NCBI GenBank assembly: GCA_029553475.1
Contig: JAKPKV010000115.1
Coordinates: 1 to 53,057, forward strand
DNA length: 53,057 nucleotides
Direction: 5' to 3'
DNA from: Armatimonadota bacterium
GTDB lineage: Bacteria; Armatimonadota; Hebobacteria; CAIYQO01
Within the stretch, counting starts at the first letter, position 1, and every line of letters begins with the position of its first letter. Both the position numbers and the translations under genes were made by a program. The notes beneath the pieces are model-generated. The model searched no databases, was not told the origin of the DNA, and saw only the letters and a list, made by a program, of their open reading frames with translations. Positions 16,435 through 23,829 of this stretch are shown piece after piece.

Positions 16435-17190
16435 TCAGCCCATTTCCAGCAGCAGCCAGACCGGGCCGGTGGTGACGGTCGGGTTCTCCCAGCCGGCTTT
16501 CATGGCGAGCACGGCGGCTTCGGCGGGCGTGTAGGCCGCCTTAAAAGAGGCCAGCGGCTCGCCGGCGCGGCGGATGGGTTCCGGCAGCAGGTAGCGGGAG
16601 ACGAGCGCGGCGACGCCATAGAAGGGAACGGCGATGTCACGGCGCAGGTCCAGCAGGTACGCCCGCCCGCCCGGGGTGAGCACGCGCCGGATTTCCGCCA
16701 GCGCGCGTTGCGGCTCCGTCCAGTGATGCAGCGAGAGGGTGGAAACCACCACGTCGAAGGAGGCGTCCGCCAGCGGGGACAGGTCGGCGGCGTCCATCTC
16801 CAAGAAGCGGGCGTTGGCGCCCACCGTTTCCGCCTGATGGCGCGCGGCCTCCACCAGATCGGCGGACAGGTCAATGCCCACCGCCTCGCTCACCTCCGGC
16901 TGGCGCGCCAGCGCGATGGTGAGCTGCCCCAACCCGCTGCCCACGTCCAGCACGCGCGCGCCCACCAGTCCGGTGACCGCGCGGCGCACCAGTTTGTGCT
17001 GGAAACAGCGGATATGCGGCTGCGCCGACATGCGCTGCCAGGTCTCGATGATCTCCGGCCGGTCTATGGCCGGCACCGCCGATGGCTGGCGCACTGCCGG
17101 CCGCTCCCGCGCCCCCAGCCAGTACAGCGCGCCGACCGCCCCGGCGGTCAGCCAGACACACGGCCCGCCCATCATCCCGCGCTTCCCCAT
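16435..17190 (-). CDS. Class I SAM-dependent methyltransferase
   Basis: A 251-aa methyltransferase with an N-terminal hydrophobic segment (about residues 5-25, possible membrane anchor). Motif I is LDVGSGLGQLTIALA near residue 80, the post-I acidic residue is in AVGIDLSAD, motif II region DVVVSTLSLHHW, and the motif III RVLTPGGRAYLLDLR fits UbiE/COQ5-type enzymes. Substrate is unknown; ubiquinone/menaquinone or lipid methylation is possible. ATG at 17190 follows GGAGGGG. The gene is divergent from the radical SAM gene with 113 nt between them. Confidence 0.8.
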   Translation of the reverse strand: MGKRGMMGGPCVWLTAGAVGALYWLGARERPAVRQPSAVPAIDRPEIIETWQRMSAQPHIRCFQHKLVRRAVTGLVGARVLDVGSGLGQLTIALARQPEVSEAVGIDLSADLVEAARHQAETVGANARFLEMDAADLSPLADASFDVVVSTLSLHHWTEPQRALAEIRRVLTPGGRAYLLDLRRDIAVPFYGVAALVSRYLLPEPIRRAGEPLASFKAAYTPAEAAVLAMKAGWENPTVTTGPVWLLLEMG

Positions 17191-17268
17191 GACGCCCCTC
17201 CCCTCACCGGCACGCAACGCTACGCGTATTGTATACCGCATCGGCCGCCCGCGCGCCGCCGGCATTGT

Positions 17269-17297
17269 TTCACCCGCGCGCCAAACCCTGTTAGAAT
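17269..17297 (+). promoter_or_regulatory. Promoter of the radical SAM gene, leaderless layout
   Basis: TTCACC (17269-17274), 17 nt, TAGAAT (17292-17297). The -10 ends only 6 nt before the ATG at 17304 and no Shine-Dalgarno sequence is present, so transcription would begin at or very near the start codon. Confidence 0.6.
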
Positions 17298-17303
17298 ACG
17301 CAC

Positions 17304-18272
17304 ATGATCGGACGCGCCGCCCAATTGCCCGACCTGTCCGCCCGCGCTGACGCGCTGCGGGCGCGCCTGGCCGCGTGCGACCTGTGCCCGCACGCCTGCG
17401 GGGCCAACCGCCGCGCCGGGGAGACGGGACGTTGCCGCACCGGCGCGCGGGCGCGCATCGCCGCCATCTGCGACCACCACGGCGAGGAGCCCGCCATCTC
17501 CGGCACGCGCGGCTCCGGCACGGTGTTTGCCGCCGGCTGCACCCTGCGCTGCGTCTGCTGCCAGAATCACCAGATCAGCCAGGGCCATCTCGCCGATTTC
17601 CCCGCCTACGCCGCGGAACGGCTGGCGGAGGACTACCTGCGCCTGCAAGCGATGGGGTGCCACAACGTGAACTGGGTGTCGCCCACCCACGCGCTGCCGT
17701 CGCTGGTCCGCGCGCTGGCGCTGGCGGTGGACGATGGCTTTCGCCTGCCGGTGGTGTATAACACGCATGGCTATGACAGCGTGGACGCGCTGCGCCTGCT
17801 GGACGGCGTGGTGGATATCTACCTGCCGGATATGAAATATGCCGATGCCGATGTCGCGCTGCGTCTCTCCGGCGCGCCGGATTATCCCGACCGCGCCATC
17901 GCCGCCATCCGCGAGATGTACCGCCAGGTCGGCCTGCTGGCGCTGGATGAGGACGGGGTGGCGGTGTCCGGCGTCATCGTGCGCCACCTGGTGCTGCCCG
18001 GCGGGCTGGCGGGCACGCGCGCGGCGCTGCGCCGGCTGGCGGAGGAAGTCTCCCCCCGCCTGACCATCAGCCTGATGGCGCAGTATTACCCCGCCCACCG
18101 GGCGGCACGGATGCCGGAGCTCGCCCGCTCGCTCACCGCCGCCGAATATGACGACGCCCTCGACGCCTTCGACGAGGCCGGCCTGGAGGACGGCTGGAGG
18201 CAGGAATTGCAGGCGGAAGCGACCTATCGGCCCGATTTCGCGGATGCGGGGCACCCGTTCGCGGGGCGGTGA
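17304..18272 (+). CDS. Radical SAM protein of the PflX/COG1313 type
   Basis: A 322-aa Fe-S protein with an N-terminal CDLCPHACGANR segment and the radical-SAM CX3CX2C motif in CTLRCVCCQN near residue 78. Other family landmarks are GTVFAAGC, QAMGCHNVNWVSPTH, VYNTHGYDS, DIYLPDMKYAD and LVLPGG. This family resembles pyruvate formate-lyase activases but has no assigned substrate, and no glycyl-radical enzyme lies beside it. The start has no ribosome-binding site but a -10 box 6 nt upstream, so the mRNA is probably leaderless. The last residues run into a GC-rich repeat region with a run of 11 G. Confidence 0.82.
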   Translation: MIGRAAQLPDLSARADALRARLAACDLCPHACGANRRAGETGRCRTGARARIAAICDHHGEEPAISGTRGSGTVFAAGCTLRCVCCQNHQISQGHLADFPAYAAERLAEDYLRLQAMGCHNVNWVSPTHALPSLVRALALAVDDGFRLPVVYNTHGYDSVDALRLLDGVVDIYLPDMKYADADVALRLSGAPDYPDRAIAAIREMYRQVGLLALDEDGVAVSGVIVRHLVLPGGLAGTRAALRRLAEEVSPRLTISLMAQYYPAHRAARMPELARSLTAAEYDDALDAFDEAGLEDGWRQELQAEATYRPDFADAGHPFAGR

Positions 18273-18285
18273 CGGCCGCGGCCGT

Positions 18286-18508
18286 GGGGGGGGGGGACAG
18301 CAGTCCCCCGTACCGGGATGTCAGCGGAGCCTCCGGCTGTTGGTAGTGCGCCACGCAACGGAGTGGAGTGGCGCCGCCCCGGCCGTAGTCAGAGTGCCTG
18401 CGCCGGGGGACAGTCAACGCCTGGCCAGGTGACGCTGACCGCGCGCCGCGGCGCGGGTCGGCATGACGCGCCAGGTGGCGGCCAGGCGTCAACAGTCCCC
18501 CGTATCGG
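18286..18508. repeat. Composite repeat region downstream of the radical SAM gene
   Basis: Contains a run of 11 G (18286-18296), direct repeats of CAGTCCCCCGTA about 190 nt apart (18300-18311 and 18490-18501), and a GC-rich imperfect hairpin (about 18418-18486, arms CGCCTGGCC and GGCCAGGCG). The 37-nt repeat copy lies inside it. No gene is present between 18273 and 18531. Confidence 0.75.
18339..18375 (-). repeat. 37-nt repeat, copy 2
   Basis: On the minus strand it begins GGCGCCACTCC and ends GTGGCGCACTACCAAC, matching 14754-14790. The two copies are about 3.6 kb apart in opposite orientation and differ mainly in the middle. Confidence 0.85.
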
Positions 18509-18531
18509 TCCCCCTGGTGTGCGGACGCGCC

Positions 18532-19917
18532 TTACTCCGCCGGTTTCGCCAGCGTCCGGATGAACACCCGGGCGCCGCGGCGGACCTGCATCACCACGCC
18601 GAGCGAGCCGCGAGCGTTCATGGCCGTGTCCACCGCCGCCCAGAATTCCTCCGGGGTGGTCACTTCCACGCCCTGGAAGGCGGTGCCGATGCGCAGGATG
18701 ATGTCACCGCGGCGCAGGTCGGCTTCCTCCGCGACGCTGCCGGCGGCGACATTGGTGATCACCACCCCGCGGGTGACGGGCAGGCGAAGCTGGGCGGCCA
18801 TCTCCGGCGTGATGCCGGTGACGGTGAGGCCGAGTTTCGCCGCGTAGCTGTTCGTCCGCGGGGCGTCGGCGGCGCCCATCGTCACCATCACGTCCTGCGT
18901 CTTCTTGTTGCGCATCACCGTCACCGTCACCGTCGCCCCCGGCTTCGTCGCCTCGATGAGGCGCACGAACTGGTTGCTGTCGGAGATCGTCGTGCCGTTG
19001 ACGGCGACGATGATGTCCTCGGCCAGGATGCCGGCCTTCTCCGCCGCGCTGCCGGGGGACACCTCATGCACGAACACCCCGCCCGCTTTCACGCCGTATT
19101 CCTCGCGCAGCGTGGCGTCAAGGTCGGCGATGCGCACGCCGAGCTGCCCGCGCTCGAAGGCCTTGCCGCTCACCAGCGCCTCGATGACCTGCTTGGTGAA
19201 CGCGTTGATGGGGATGGCGAAACCGATGCCCACGCTGCCCGGCTCGCTGCTCGGGCTGAAGATCATGAAGTTGATGCCGATGAGCTCGCCGCGCACGTTC
19301 ACCAGCGCGCCGCCGCTGTTGCCGGGGTTGATGGCGGCGTCCGTCTGCAGCAGGTCGCGGTAGGCGAATTCATCGGTCGGGCTGGGGATGCGGCGGTTCG
19401 TCGCGCTGATGATCCCCACCGTCATCGTGCTGGAGAGCCCGAACGGCGAGCCGAACGCGATCGCCCAGTCGCCCTCTTTCACCGTGGCGGCGTCGCCCAG
19501 CGTCGCCACCGGGTACTCGCCCTGCTCGGTGATGCGCACCACCGCCAGGTCGGTGCGCGGGTCGGTCTGTATCACCTCGGCGGGCAGTTCCTTCTCGGAA
19601 TCGGACAGCCGTACCGTCAGGCGGGTGGCGTTGGCGACGACGTGCGAATTCGTCAGCACGATGCCCTCTGTGCGGATGATCACGCCCGAGCCCGACGAGC
19701 GGAATGGCCGTTGCCGGCCCAGCGGGCTCGCCGCCTCGACGCCGCGCGCCGAGATGGAGACGATGGCCGGCGCCACTTTGGCGTGGACGGCGCGGAACGC
19801 GAGCTGCGTCTGCTCCAGCGCCTGCGTCGCGGCATCGGTCGGCGCGGCCAGCCCCGCGCCGGCCAGCAGCGCGACCAGCAGCACCCCCATCACGGACAGT
19901 TGCTGATGCAGTGTCAT
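18532..19917 (-). CDS. HtrA/DegP-type periplasmic serine protease
   Basis: A 461-aa secreted trypsin-like protease with two PDZ domains that degrades or refolds envelope proteins. A signal peptide covers about residues 1-24 (ending GAGLAAP). The catalytic triad is visible as His in TNSHVV (~91), Asp in RTDLAVV (~121) and Ser in GNSGGAL (~199). PDZ1 spans about 255-350 (GQLGVRI, GSAAEKAGILAEDIIV) and PDZ2 about 365-455 (RGVVITNVAAGSVAEEADLRRGD without a longer quote). Length is normal. ATG at 19917 follows GGAGGG; a TATAAT box lies about 60 nt upstream on the same strand. Convergent with the radical SAM gene. Confidence 0.92.
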   Translation of the reverse strand: MTLHQQLSVMGVLLVALLAGAGLAAPTDAATQALEQTQLAFRAVHAKVAPAIVSISARGVEAASPLGRQRPFRSSGSGVIIRTEGIVLTNSHVVANATRLTVRLSDSEKELPAEVIQTDPRTDLAVVRITEQGEYPVATLGDAATVKEGDWAIAFGSPFGLSSTMTVGIISATNRRIPSPTDEFAYRDLLQTDAAINPGNSGGALVNVRGELIGINFMIFSPSSEPGSVGIGFAIPINAFTKQVIEALVSGKAFERGQLGVRIADLDATLREEYGVKAGGVFVHEVSPGSAAEKAGILAEDIIVAVNGTTISDSNQFVRLIEATKPGATVTVTVMRNKKTQDVMVTMGAADAPRTNSYAAKLGLTVTGITPEMAAQLRLPVTRGVVITNVAAGSVAEEADLRRGDIILRIGTAFQGVEVTTPEEFWAAVDTAMNARGSLGVVMQVRRGARVFIRTLAKPAE

Positions 19918-19976
19918 TGGTCCCTCCTCAAGCTAAATAAGCGCATCGCCAAACAGTTATGCGCCGCACTCTACCA

Positions 19977-19982
19977 ATTATA
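19977..19982 (-). promoter_or_regulatory. Probable -10 box of the htrA-type gene
   Basis: Minus-strand TATAAT is a perfect -10 hexamer, 60 nt before the start at 19917. The -35 region at the right spacing is weak. Confidence 0.4.
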
Positions 19983-20131
19983 GACGCGCAACGCGCGGGA
20001 AGGTTGCGGGAGCATGCATGCCCGTGCGCGGCATGGCGGCCGTCGGCGGTTTCGCGGCACACGTGCGCATGTCAGGCGACGAATCCGCCCTGTAGGTACC
20101 CCGCACGTTTTGCCATAAAACGCGCGTCCGG

Positions 20132-20809
20132 TCACTCACTATGCACGGGGAAGCGTTTGTGCCCGCGCGTGGCCATGTGATAGCGGATCAGCGTGGCGAG
20201 GATATCGGCATACATGCGCCAGCGCGCCAGCGTGCCGCGCACCATGCCGATCTTTTCCTCTTTCATCGTGTGGGTGGCGCCCGGCAGCTCCACCGTCTGG
20301 ATGGCCAGTTTGCAGGCGCGGGCATGCACGGTGAGGGCGATTTCCACGCCGGAACGGCTGCCGTCCACCAGCGGCGCGGCGAGGAAGAAGTCGCGGGGCA
20401 GGCAGCGCTGGCCGGAGAGGTGCGGGCTGATCACCTGCGCGAGGTCGGTGGCGGCCCGGCCGCCGCGGAAGATGCCGATGGTCATCCCCGCCTCCCGCTC
20501 CAGCACCGGGCGGATGAGGCTATCCACATGCGCGGGGGCGAGGTGGCGCAGGTCGGCGTCGAGGAAGAGGAGGACGGTGCCGGTGGCCGCCTGCGCGCCG
20601 GCGCGCATCGCGCAGCCCTTGCCGCGATTGTCCGGCAGGCGCACCACGCGCACCCCCAGCCCGCGGGCGACCTGGGCGGTGTCGTCCTCCGAGCCGTCGT
20701 CCACCACGATGATCTCGTGGACCAGCGGCGCCGCCCGCACCGCCGCCACCACCTCCGCCAGGCGGGGCGCCTCGTTATACGCCGGGATGATCACGGAGAC
20801 GGCGGACAT
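20132..20809 (-). CDS. Glycosyltransferase family 2 (polyprenyl-phosphate sugar synthase-like)
   Basis: A 225-aa GT-A fold protein: VSVIIPAYNEAPRLAEVV at the N-terminus, IIVVDDGSEDDT near residue 35, NRGKGCAMRAGAQAATGTV and the metal-binding LFLDADL (DXD-type) near 84. It has no membrane helix domain, so it resembles the DPM1/DolP-mannose or glucosyl-3-phosphoglycerate synthase type; the sequence does not decide. ATG at 20809 overlaps the stop of the thioesterase gene (TGATG), so the two are co-translated. The conserved C-terminus is basic and could sit at the membrane. Confidence 0.8.
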   Translation of the reverse strand: MSAVSVIIPAYNEAPRLAEVVAAVRAAPLVHEIIVVDDGSEDDTAQVARGLGVRVVRLPDNRGKGCAMRAGAQAATGTVLLFLDADLRHLAPAHVDSLIRPVLEREAGMTIGIFRGGRAATDLAQVISPHLSGQRCLPRDFFLAAPLVDGSRSGVEIALTVHARACKLAIQTVELPGATHTMKEEKIGMVRGTLARWRMYADILATLIRYHMATRGHKRFPVHSE

Positions 20810-21225
20810 CAGGCGCCTCCCTCCGCGGGATGCCGGCGCATCACCAGGCCGGTGGCGTCCGCCAGCACGGTGCCGTCCGCCAGCGTCGCGCGCGCCGCGG
20901 TCTCAAAGAGCTGCCCGGCGCGGCGCACGGCGGTGATGCGCCCGCGCACCTCGATGGCCGCGCCGATGGGCGCCGGACGGCGGTAGCGGATGTCCAGCCG
21001 CGCCGTCGCCGACGGCCCGGCCTGCTCCCACACCAGCCGCGCCATCACTTCGTCCAGCAGCGTGGCGACAATGCCGCCGTGGATAATGCCGCGATACCCC
21101 TGCACGCGCGCGTCCGCGGTGAAACGCGTGACGTACTCCGCGCCGTCAAAGGCAAAGGTGAGCCGGAGACCAATGGGGTTCTCGCGTCCGCAGGCAAAAC
21201 ACATCTGATCCGCGACGAAGTCCAT
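20809..21225 (-). CDS. Hotdog-fold thioesterase (PaaI/YiiD-like)
   Basis: A 138-aa hotdog-fold protein. It begins with CFACGRENPIGL, found in many PaaI-like thioesterases, and contains the family motif IIHGGIVATLLDEVMARL near residue 49 where the active-site Asp/Glu region lies. Such enzymes hydrolyse acyl-CoA or acyl-ACP thioesters; the substrate is not evident. ATG at 21225 follows GAGGA. A TATACT box (minus strand, 21265-21270) lies about 40 nt upstream. Co-translated with the glycosyltransferase gene by a TGATG overlap. Confidence 0.8.
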   Translation of the reverse strand: MDFVADQMCFACGRENPIGLRLTFAFDGAEYVTRFTADARVQGYRGIIHGGIVATLLDEVMARLVWEQAGPSATARLDIRYRRPAPIGAAIEVRGRITAVRRAGQLFETAARATLADGTVLADATGLVMRRHPAEGGA

Positions 21226-21264
21226 GACTGATCCTCGCCCGGCACGCCGGGCTGTGTATGCCTT

Positions 21265-21270
21265 AGTATA
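21265..21270 (-). promoter_or_regulatory. -10 box of the thioesterase-glycosyltransferase operon
   Basis: Minus-strand TATACT, with TTCGCC 18 nt further upstream (21289-21294) as a weak -35. Confidence 0.4.
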
Positions 21271-21335
21271 GCATGAACCGCGGGAAAGGGCGAATCCGGG
21301 AGCGGGCGGTGGCCGCGCGTGGGCGCGGGGGTGAA

Positions 21336-21364
21336 TTGACAGGCGTCTCCCATCGCGTTACACT
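21336..21364 (+). promoter_or_regulatory. Strong promoter of the first zinc-ribbon gene
   Basis: TTGACA (21336-21341), 17 nt, TACACT (21359-21364). Perfect -35 and optimal spacing. It leaves a leader of about 95 nt before the ATG at 21468. Confidence 0.75.
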
Positions 21365-21467
21365 GGATCACTGTTTCGGATTGGGTGGCTGCCGGAGTGT
21401 CCCGCGAATTCGCCACTGTTGGCAGCCCGGCCCGAGCTGGAATCCATCAAACGGAGGGCCGAATTCC

Positions 21468-21662
21468 ATGCCGGACATCCCGCTCACGTGCGACGTGTGC
21501 CAGGCCACGTTCATCTTTTCTGAAGGCGAGCAGGCGCTCTACGACGCCAATGCGTTTCCCCCGCCTTCCTGCTGTCCCGCGTGTAAACGCGCGCGAAAAG
21601 ACGCCAAAGACGACGCGAAAGGCGGACGGCGCCGCGGGGGCGGACACCGACGCCGGCGCTAA
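21468..21662 (+). CDS. Small zinc-ribbon protein (zf-trcl type), paralogue 1
   Basis: A 64-aa protein with two CXXC knuckles (CDVCQATFIFSEGEQALY and CCPACKRARKD) spaced as in the 'probable zinc-ribbon' family, followed by a short basic, Arg/Gly-rich tail (GGRRRGGGHRRRR). The zinc site should be intact and the tail suggests nucleic-acid binding. ATG at 21468 follows CGGAGGG. It is a shorter paralogue of the next gene: both share the F(I/V)F..GEQ pattern. A strong promoter with a 95-nt leader precedes it. Function of the family is not established; association with RNA helicases hints at RNA metabolism. Confidence 0.75.
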   Translation: MPDIPLTCDVCQATFIFSEGEQALYDANAFPPPSCCPACKRARKDAKDDAKGGRRRGGGHRRRR

Positions 21663-21676
21663 TTTTCGTTCCCCTC

Positions 21677-21705
21677 TTGCGTCGCCATCCCATTTCCGGT
21701 ACACT
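21677..21705 (+). promoter_or_regulatory. Promoter of the second zinc-ribbon gene
   Basis: TTGCGT (21677-21682), 17 nt, TACACT (21700-21705). The downstream text TACACTGTGAT resembles TACACTGGAT at the upstream gene's promoter. The leader is about 150 nt. Confidence 0.65.
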
Positions 21706-21861
21706 GTGATAGTCAGAGAGACAATCTCTCCGACTGGACCGACAGTGTTCCGCCTGATTTGGCCTCGTACCGGTTGTCCATGCCCATGCATTGCACACCA
21801 TGTCCGCCATCCAAATCAACGAACCCGATGACGGTACCGAACGAAACAAGGAGTGCAAGCC

Positions 21862-22230
21862 ATGAGCTACACCGACAAGACCCTGAGCTGCCGCGACTGC
21901 GGCAGCAGCTTCGTGTTCACCGCGGGTGAGCAGGAGTTCCATGCCCAGAAGGGCTTCGCCAACACCCCGGGCCGCTGCCCGCAGTGCCGCGCCGCGCGCA
22001 AAGCGTCCGGCGGCTTCGGCGGCGACCGCCGCAGCGGCGGCCCGCGCGAAATGCACACCGCCACCTGCTCCGCCTGCGGCAAAGAGTGCCAGGTGCCCTT
22101 CGTGCCCTCCGGCGAAAAGCCCGTCTATTGCTCGGACTGTTTTCAGAGCCAGCGCGGCGGCGGCGGCGGGAGCCGCGGCGGCGGCTACGGCGGCGGCGGC
22201 GGCAGCCGCCAGCGCAGCAGCCGCTGGTAA
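21862..22230 (+). CDS. Zinc-ribbon and CxxC-x17-CxxC protein with Gly/Arg-rich tail, paralogue 2
   Basis: A 122-aa protein with two metal-binding modules. The first (about 8-45) is the zf-trcl type: CRDCGSSFVFTAGEQEF and CPQCRAARK. The second (about 64-95) is the CxxC-x17-CxxC module, CSACGKECQVPF through PVYCSDCF. A Gly-rich tail with RGG/SR-type residues (GGGGSRGGGYGGGGG) resembles RNA-binding tails of cold-shock and DEAD-box-linked proteins. ATG at 21862 follows AAGGAG by 8 nt; GTG at 21853 would overlap it. A DEAD-box RNA helicase follows. The leader is unusually long for such a small gene, as for cold-shock mRNAs. Confidence 0.85.
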   Translation: MSYTDKTLSCRDCGSSFVFTAGEQEFHAQKGFANTPGRCPQCRAARKASGGFGGDRRSGGPREMHTATCSACGKECQVPFVPSGEKPVYCSDCFQSQRGGGGGSRGGGYGGGGGSRQRSSRW

Positions 22231-22243
22231 GTGCCTCGCACCT

Positions 22244-22274
22244 CCCGCCTCGCTCCCGTGCGGAGCGAGGCGGG
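22244..22274 (+). terminator. Hairpin between the zinc-ribbon gene and the helicase gene
   Basis: CCCGCCTCGCTCC and GGAGCGAGGCGGG form a perfect 13-bp stem with a 5-nt loop starting 13 nt after the zinc-ribbon stop. No U-run follows, so it may be a partial terminator, an mRNA 3' stabiliser, or an attenuator between the two genes. Confidence 0.6.
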
Positions 22275-22398
22275 AATGCGTCCTCGCATGATTTCCCTCT
22301 ATTCCGGCGCCCGCGCGGCACGCCGTTGTGCATGCCGACGGGCGATCACGTTCGACTGCCAGTCCGGAAGTGGGCGCGCGCGTCCCTGGCTGGTCCCC

Positions 22399-23757
22399 AT
22401 GAAAGTTCGCATGACCTTCACCACGTTTTCGCTGCACGAACGCCTGCGGCGCGCCATTGTCGCCGCCGGCTATCAGCACCCTACCCCGATTCAGGCCGCC
22501 GCGATTCCTCCGGCGCTGGCGGGACGCGACATCCTCGGCACCGCGCAGACCGGCACCGGCAAAACCGCCGCCTTCGCGCTGCCGCTGCTGCAGCGCCTGC
22601 TCACTGGCCCCCGCGAGGCGCGCCACACACGCGCGCTGGTGCTCACCCCCACCAGAGAGCTGGCCATCCAGGTGCATGACGCCATCAATCAACTGGGCCT
22701 GCACACGAATCTGCGCGCCGCCACCATCTTCGGCGGCGTGGGCATGGCCGCCCAGGAACGCGCGCTGCGCGGCGGCGTCGAAATTCTGGTCGCCTGCCCC
22801 GGCCGCCTGCTCGATCACGCCGACCGCGGCAACCTCGATTTCCGGCAGCTGAGTTGTCTCGTGCTGGACGAAGCGGACCGCATGCTGGACATGGGCTTTC
22901 TGCCCGCCGTCCGCCGCATTATCAGCCTGCTGCCGCGCGAACGCCAGACGATGCTCTTTTCCGCCACCTTCGCGCCGGAGCTCCATAGCTTCGTGCGGGA
23001 GACGCTGCGCGACCCCGCGCGCATTGACATCGGCCTCGCCGCCCCGGCGGAGACGGTGGCGCACATGCTCTATCCCGTGCCACACCACTTGAAAACCGCG
23101 CTGCTGCTGGAAGTGCTGCGCGGCACGGCCACCGATTCCGTGCTCGTGTTCACGCGCACCAAGCACCGCGCCAACCGCGTGTCGGAGCAACTGACCCGCG
23201 CCGGCTTTCAGGCGGGCGTGCTGCACGCGAATAAGTCGCAGAATCAGCGGGAAGCGGCGCTGACCGCCTTCCGCGCCGGCGCGACCCGCGTGCTGGTCGC
23301 CACCGATATCGCCGCCCGCGGCATTGACGTGACCACTATCTCGCACGTCATCAACTACGACATCCCGGACTGCGCCGACGCGTATATCCACCGCATCGGC
23401 CGCACCGGTCGCGCCGAACGCAGCGGCGAAGCGATCACCTTCGTGACCACGGACGACCGCGACATCCTGCGCGACATCGAGCGCGCGTTGGGCGAGAAAA
23501 TCGCGACGCACTACGTGGAGGCGTTCGATTACACCAAACCGGCGCCGGCGCATGACGAGTTCCACCGCGACCCGCTGCCCGATGGCCGCCGCCCCGCCCG
23601 CCAGAGCGCGCCGCCCCGCCGGCAAAGCCCGGTGCGGCAGGTCGCCCCCGCGCAGCACAGCGCCCCGGTCGCGCGCCAGAACGACCGCCCGCGCCCCGCG
23701 CGTTCGGGCCCCCGCGCCCGCCGCGCCGCCGACCGCTCTGCCGCGCGCGGCTACTGA
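22399..23757 (+). CDS. DEAD-box ATP-dependent RNA helicase (RhlE-like)
   Basis: A 452-aa helicase with all core motifs: Q motif TPIQAAAIPPALAG (with upstream Phe in FTTFSLH), motif I AQTGTGKT, Ia PTRELA, motif II DEAD (LDEADRMLDMGF), motif III SAT, motif V ATDIAARGID and motif VI HRIGRTGR. The C-terminus (about 390-452) is a basic, Arg/Pro/Gln-rich tail of the RhlE kind that binds RNA non-specifically. ATG at 22399 or 22411 is possible; neither has a good Shine-Dalgarno sequence. The 168-nt spacer with a strong hairpin separates it from the zinc-ribbon gene, so it may be read through or separately expressed. Likely role: RNA remodelling in ribosome assembly or cold adaptation. Confidence 0.92.
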   Translation: MKVRMTFTTFSLHERLRRAIVAAGYQHPTPIQAAAIPPALAGRDILGTAQTGTGKTAAFALPLLQRLLTGPREARHTRALVLTPTRELAIQVHDAINQLGLHTNLRAATIFGGVGMAAQERALRGGVEILVACPGRLLDHADRGNLDFRQLSCLVLDEADRMLDMGFLPAVRRIISLLPRERQTMLFSATFAPELHSFVRETLRDPARIDIGLAAPAETVAHMLYPVPHHLKTALLLEVLRGTATDSVLVFTRTKHRANRVSEQLTRAGFQAGVLHANKSQNQREAALTAFRAGATRVLVATDIAARGIDVTTISHVINYDIPDCADAYIHRIGRTGRAERSGEAITFVTTDDRDILRDIERALGEKIATHYVEAFDYTKPAPAHDEFHRDPLPDGRRPARQSAPPRRQSPVRQVAPAQHSAPVARQNDRPRPARSGPRARRAADRSAARGY

Positions 23758-23770
23758 TCAGAGGCGACGC

Positions 23771-23802
23771 AACGCCCCGCGTTTACCAACACGCGGGGCG
23801 TT
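23771..23802. terminator. Bidirectional terminator hairpin
   Basis: AACGCCCCGCGT and ACGCGGGGCGTT form a perfect 12-bp stem with an 8-nt loop, between the convergent helicase and alcohol dehydrogenase genes. The outer AA/TT pairs allow short U tracts on both strands. Confidence 0.75.
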
Positions 23803-23829
23803 CGCTCCCCCCATACCCCCTCCGCCATC

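Noticed and set aside
18286-18296. The G run (and the C run at 3-14) as an assembly error
   Set aside because: Homopolymer error cannot be judged from one sequence; both lie outside genes, so no annotation changes.
21511-23658. Long minus-strand open frame (715 codons) opposite the zinc-ribbon and helicase genes
   Set aside because: The plus strand carries clear zinc-ribbon and DEAD-box motifs with good starts; the minus frame is the usual GC-rich antisense shadow with Arg/Ala/His-rich text.
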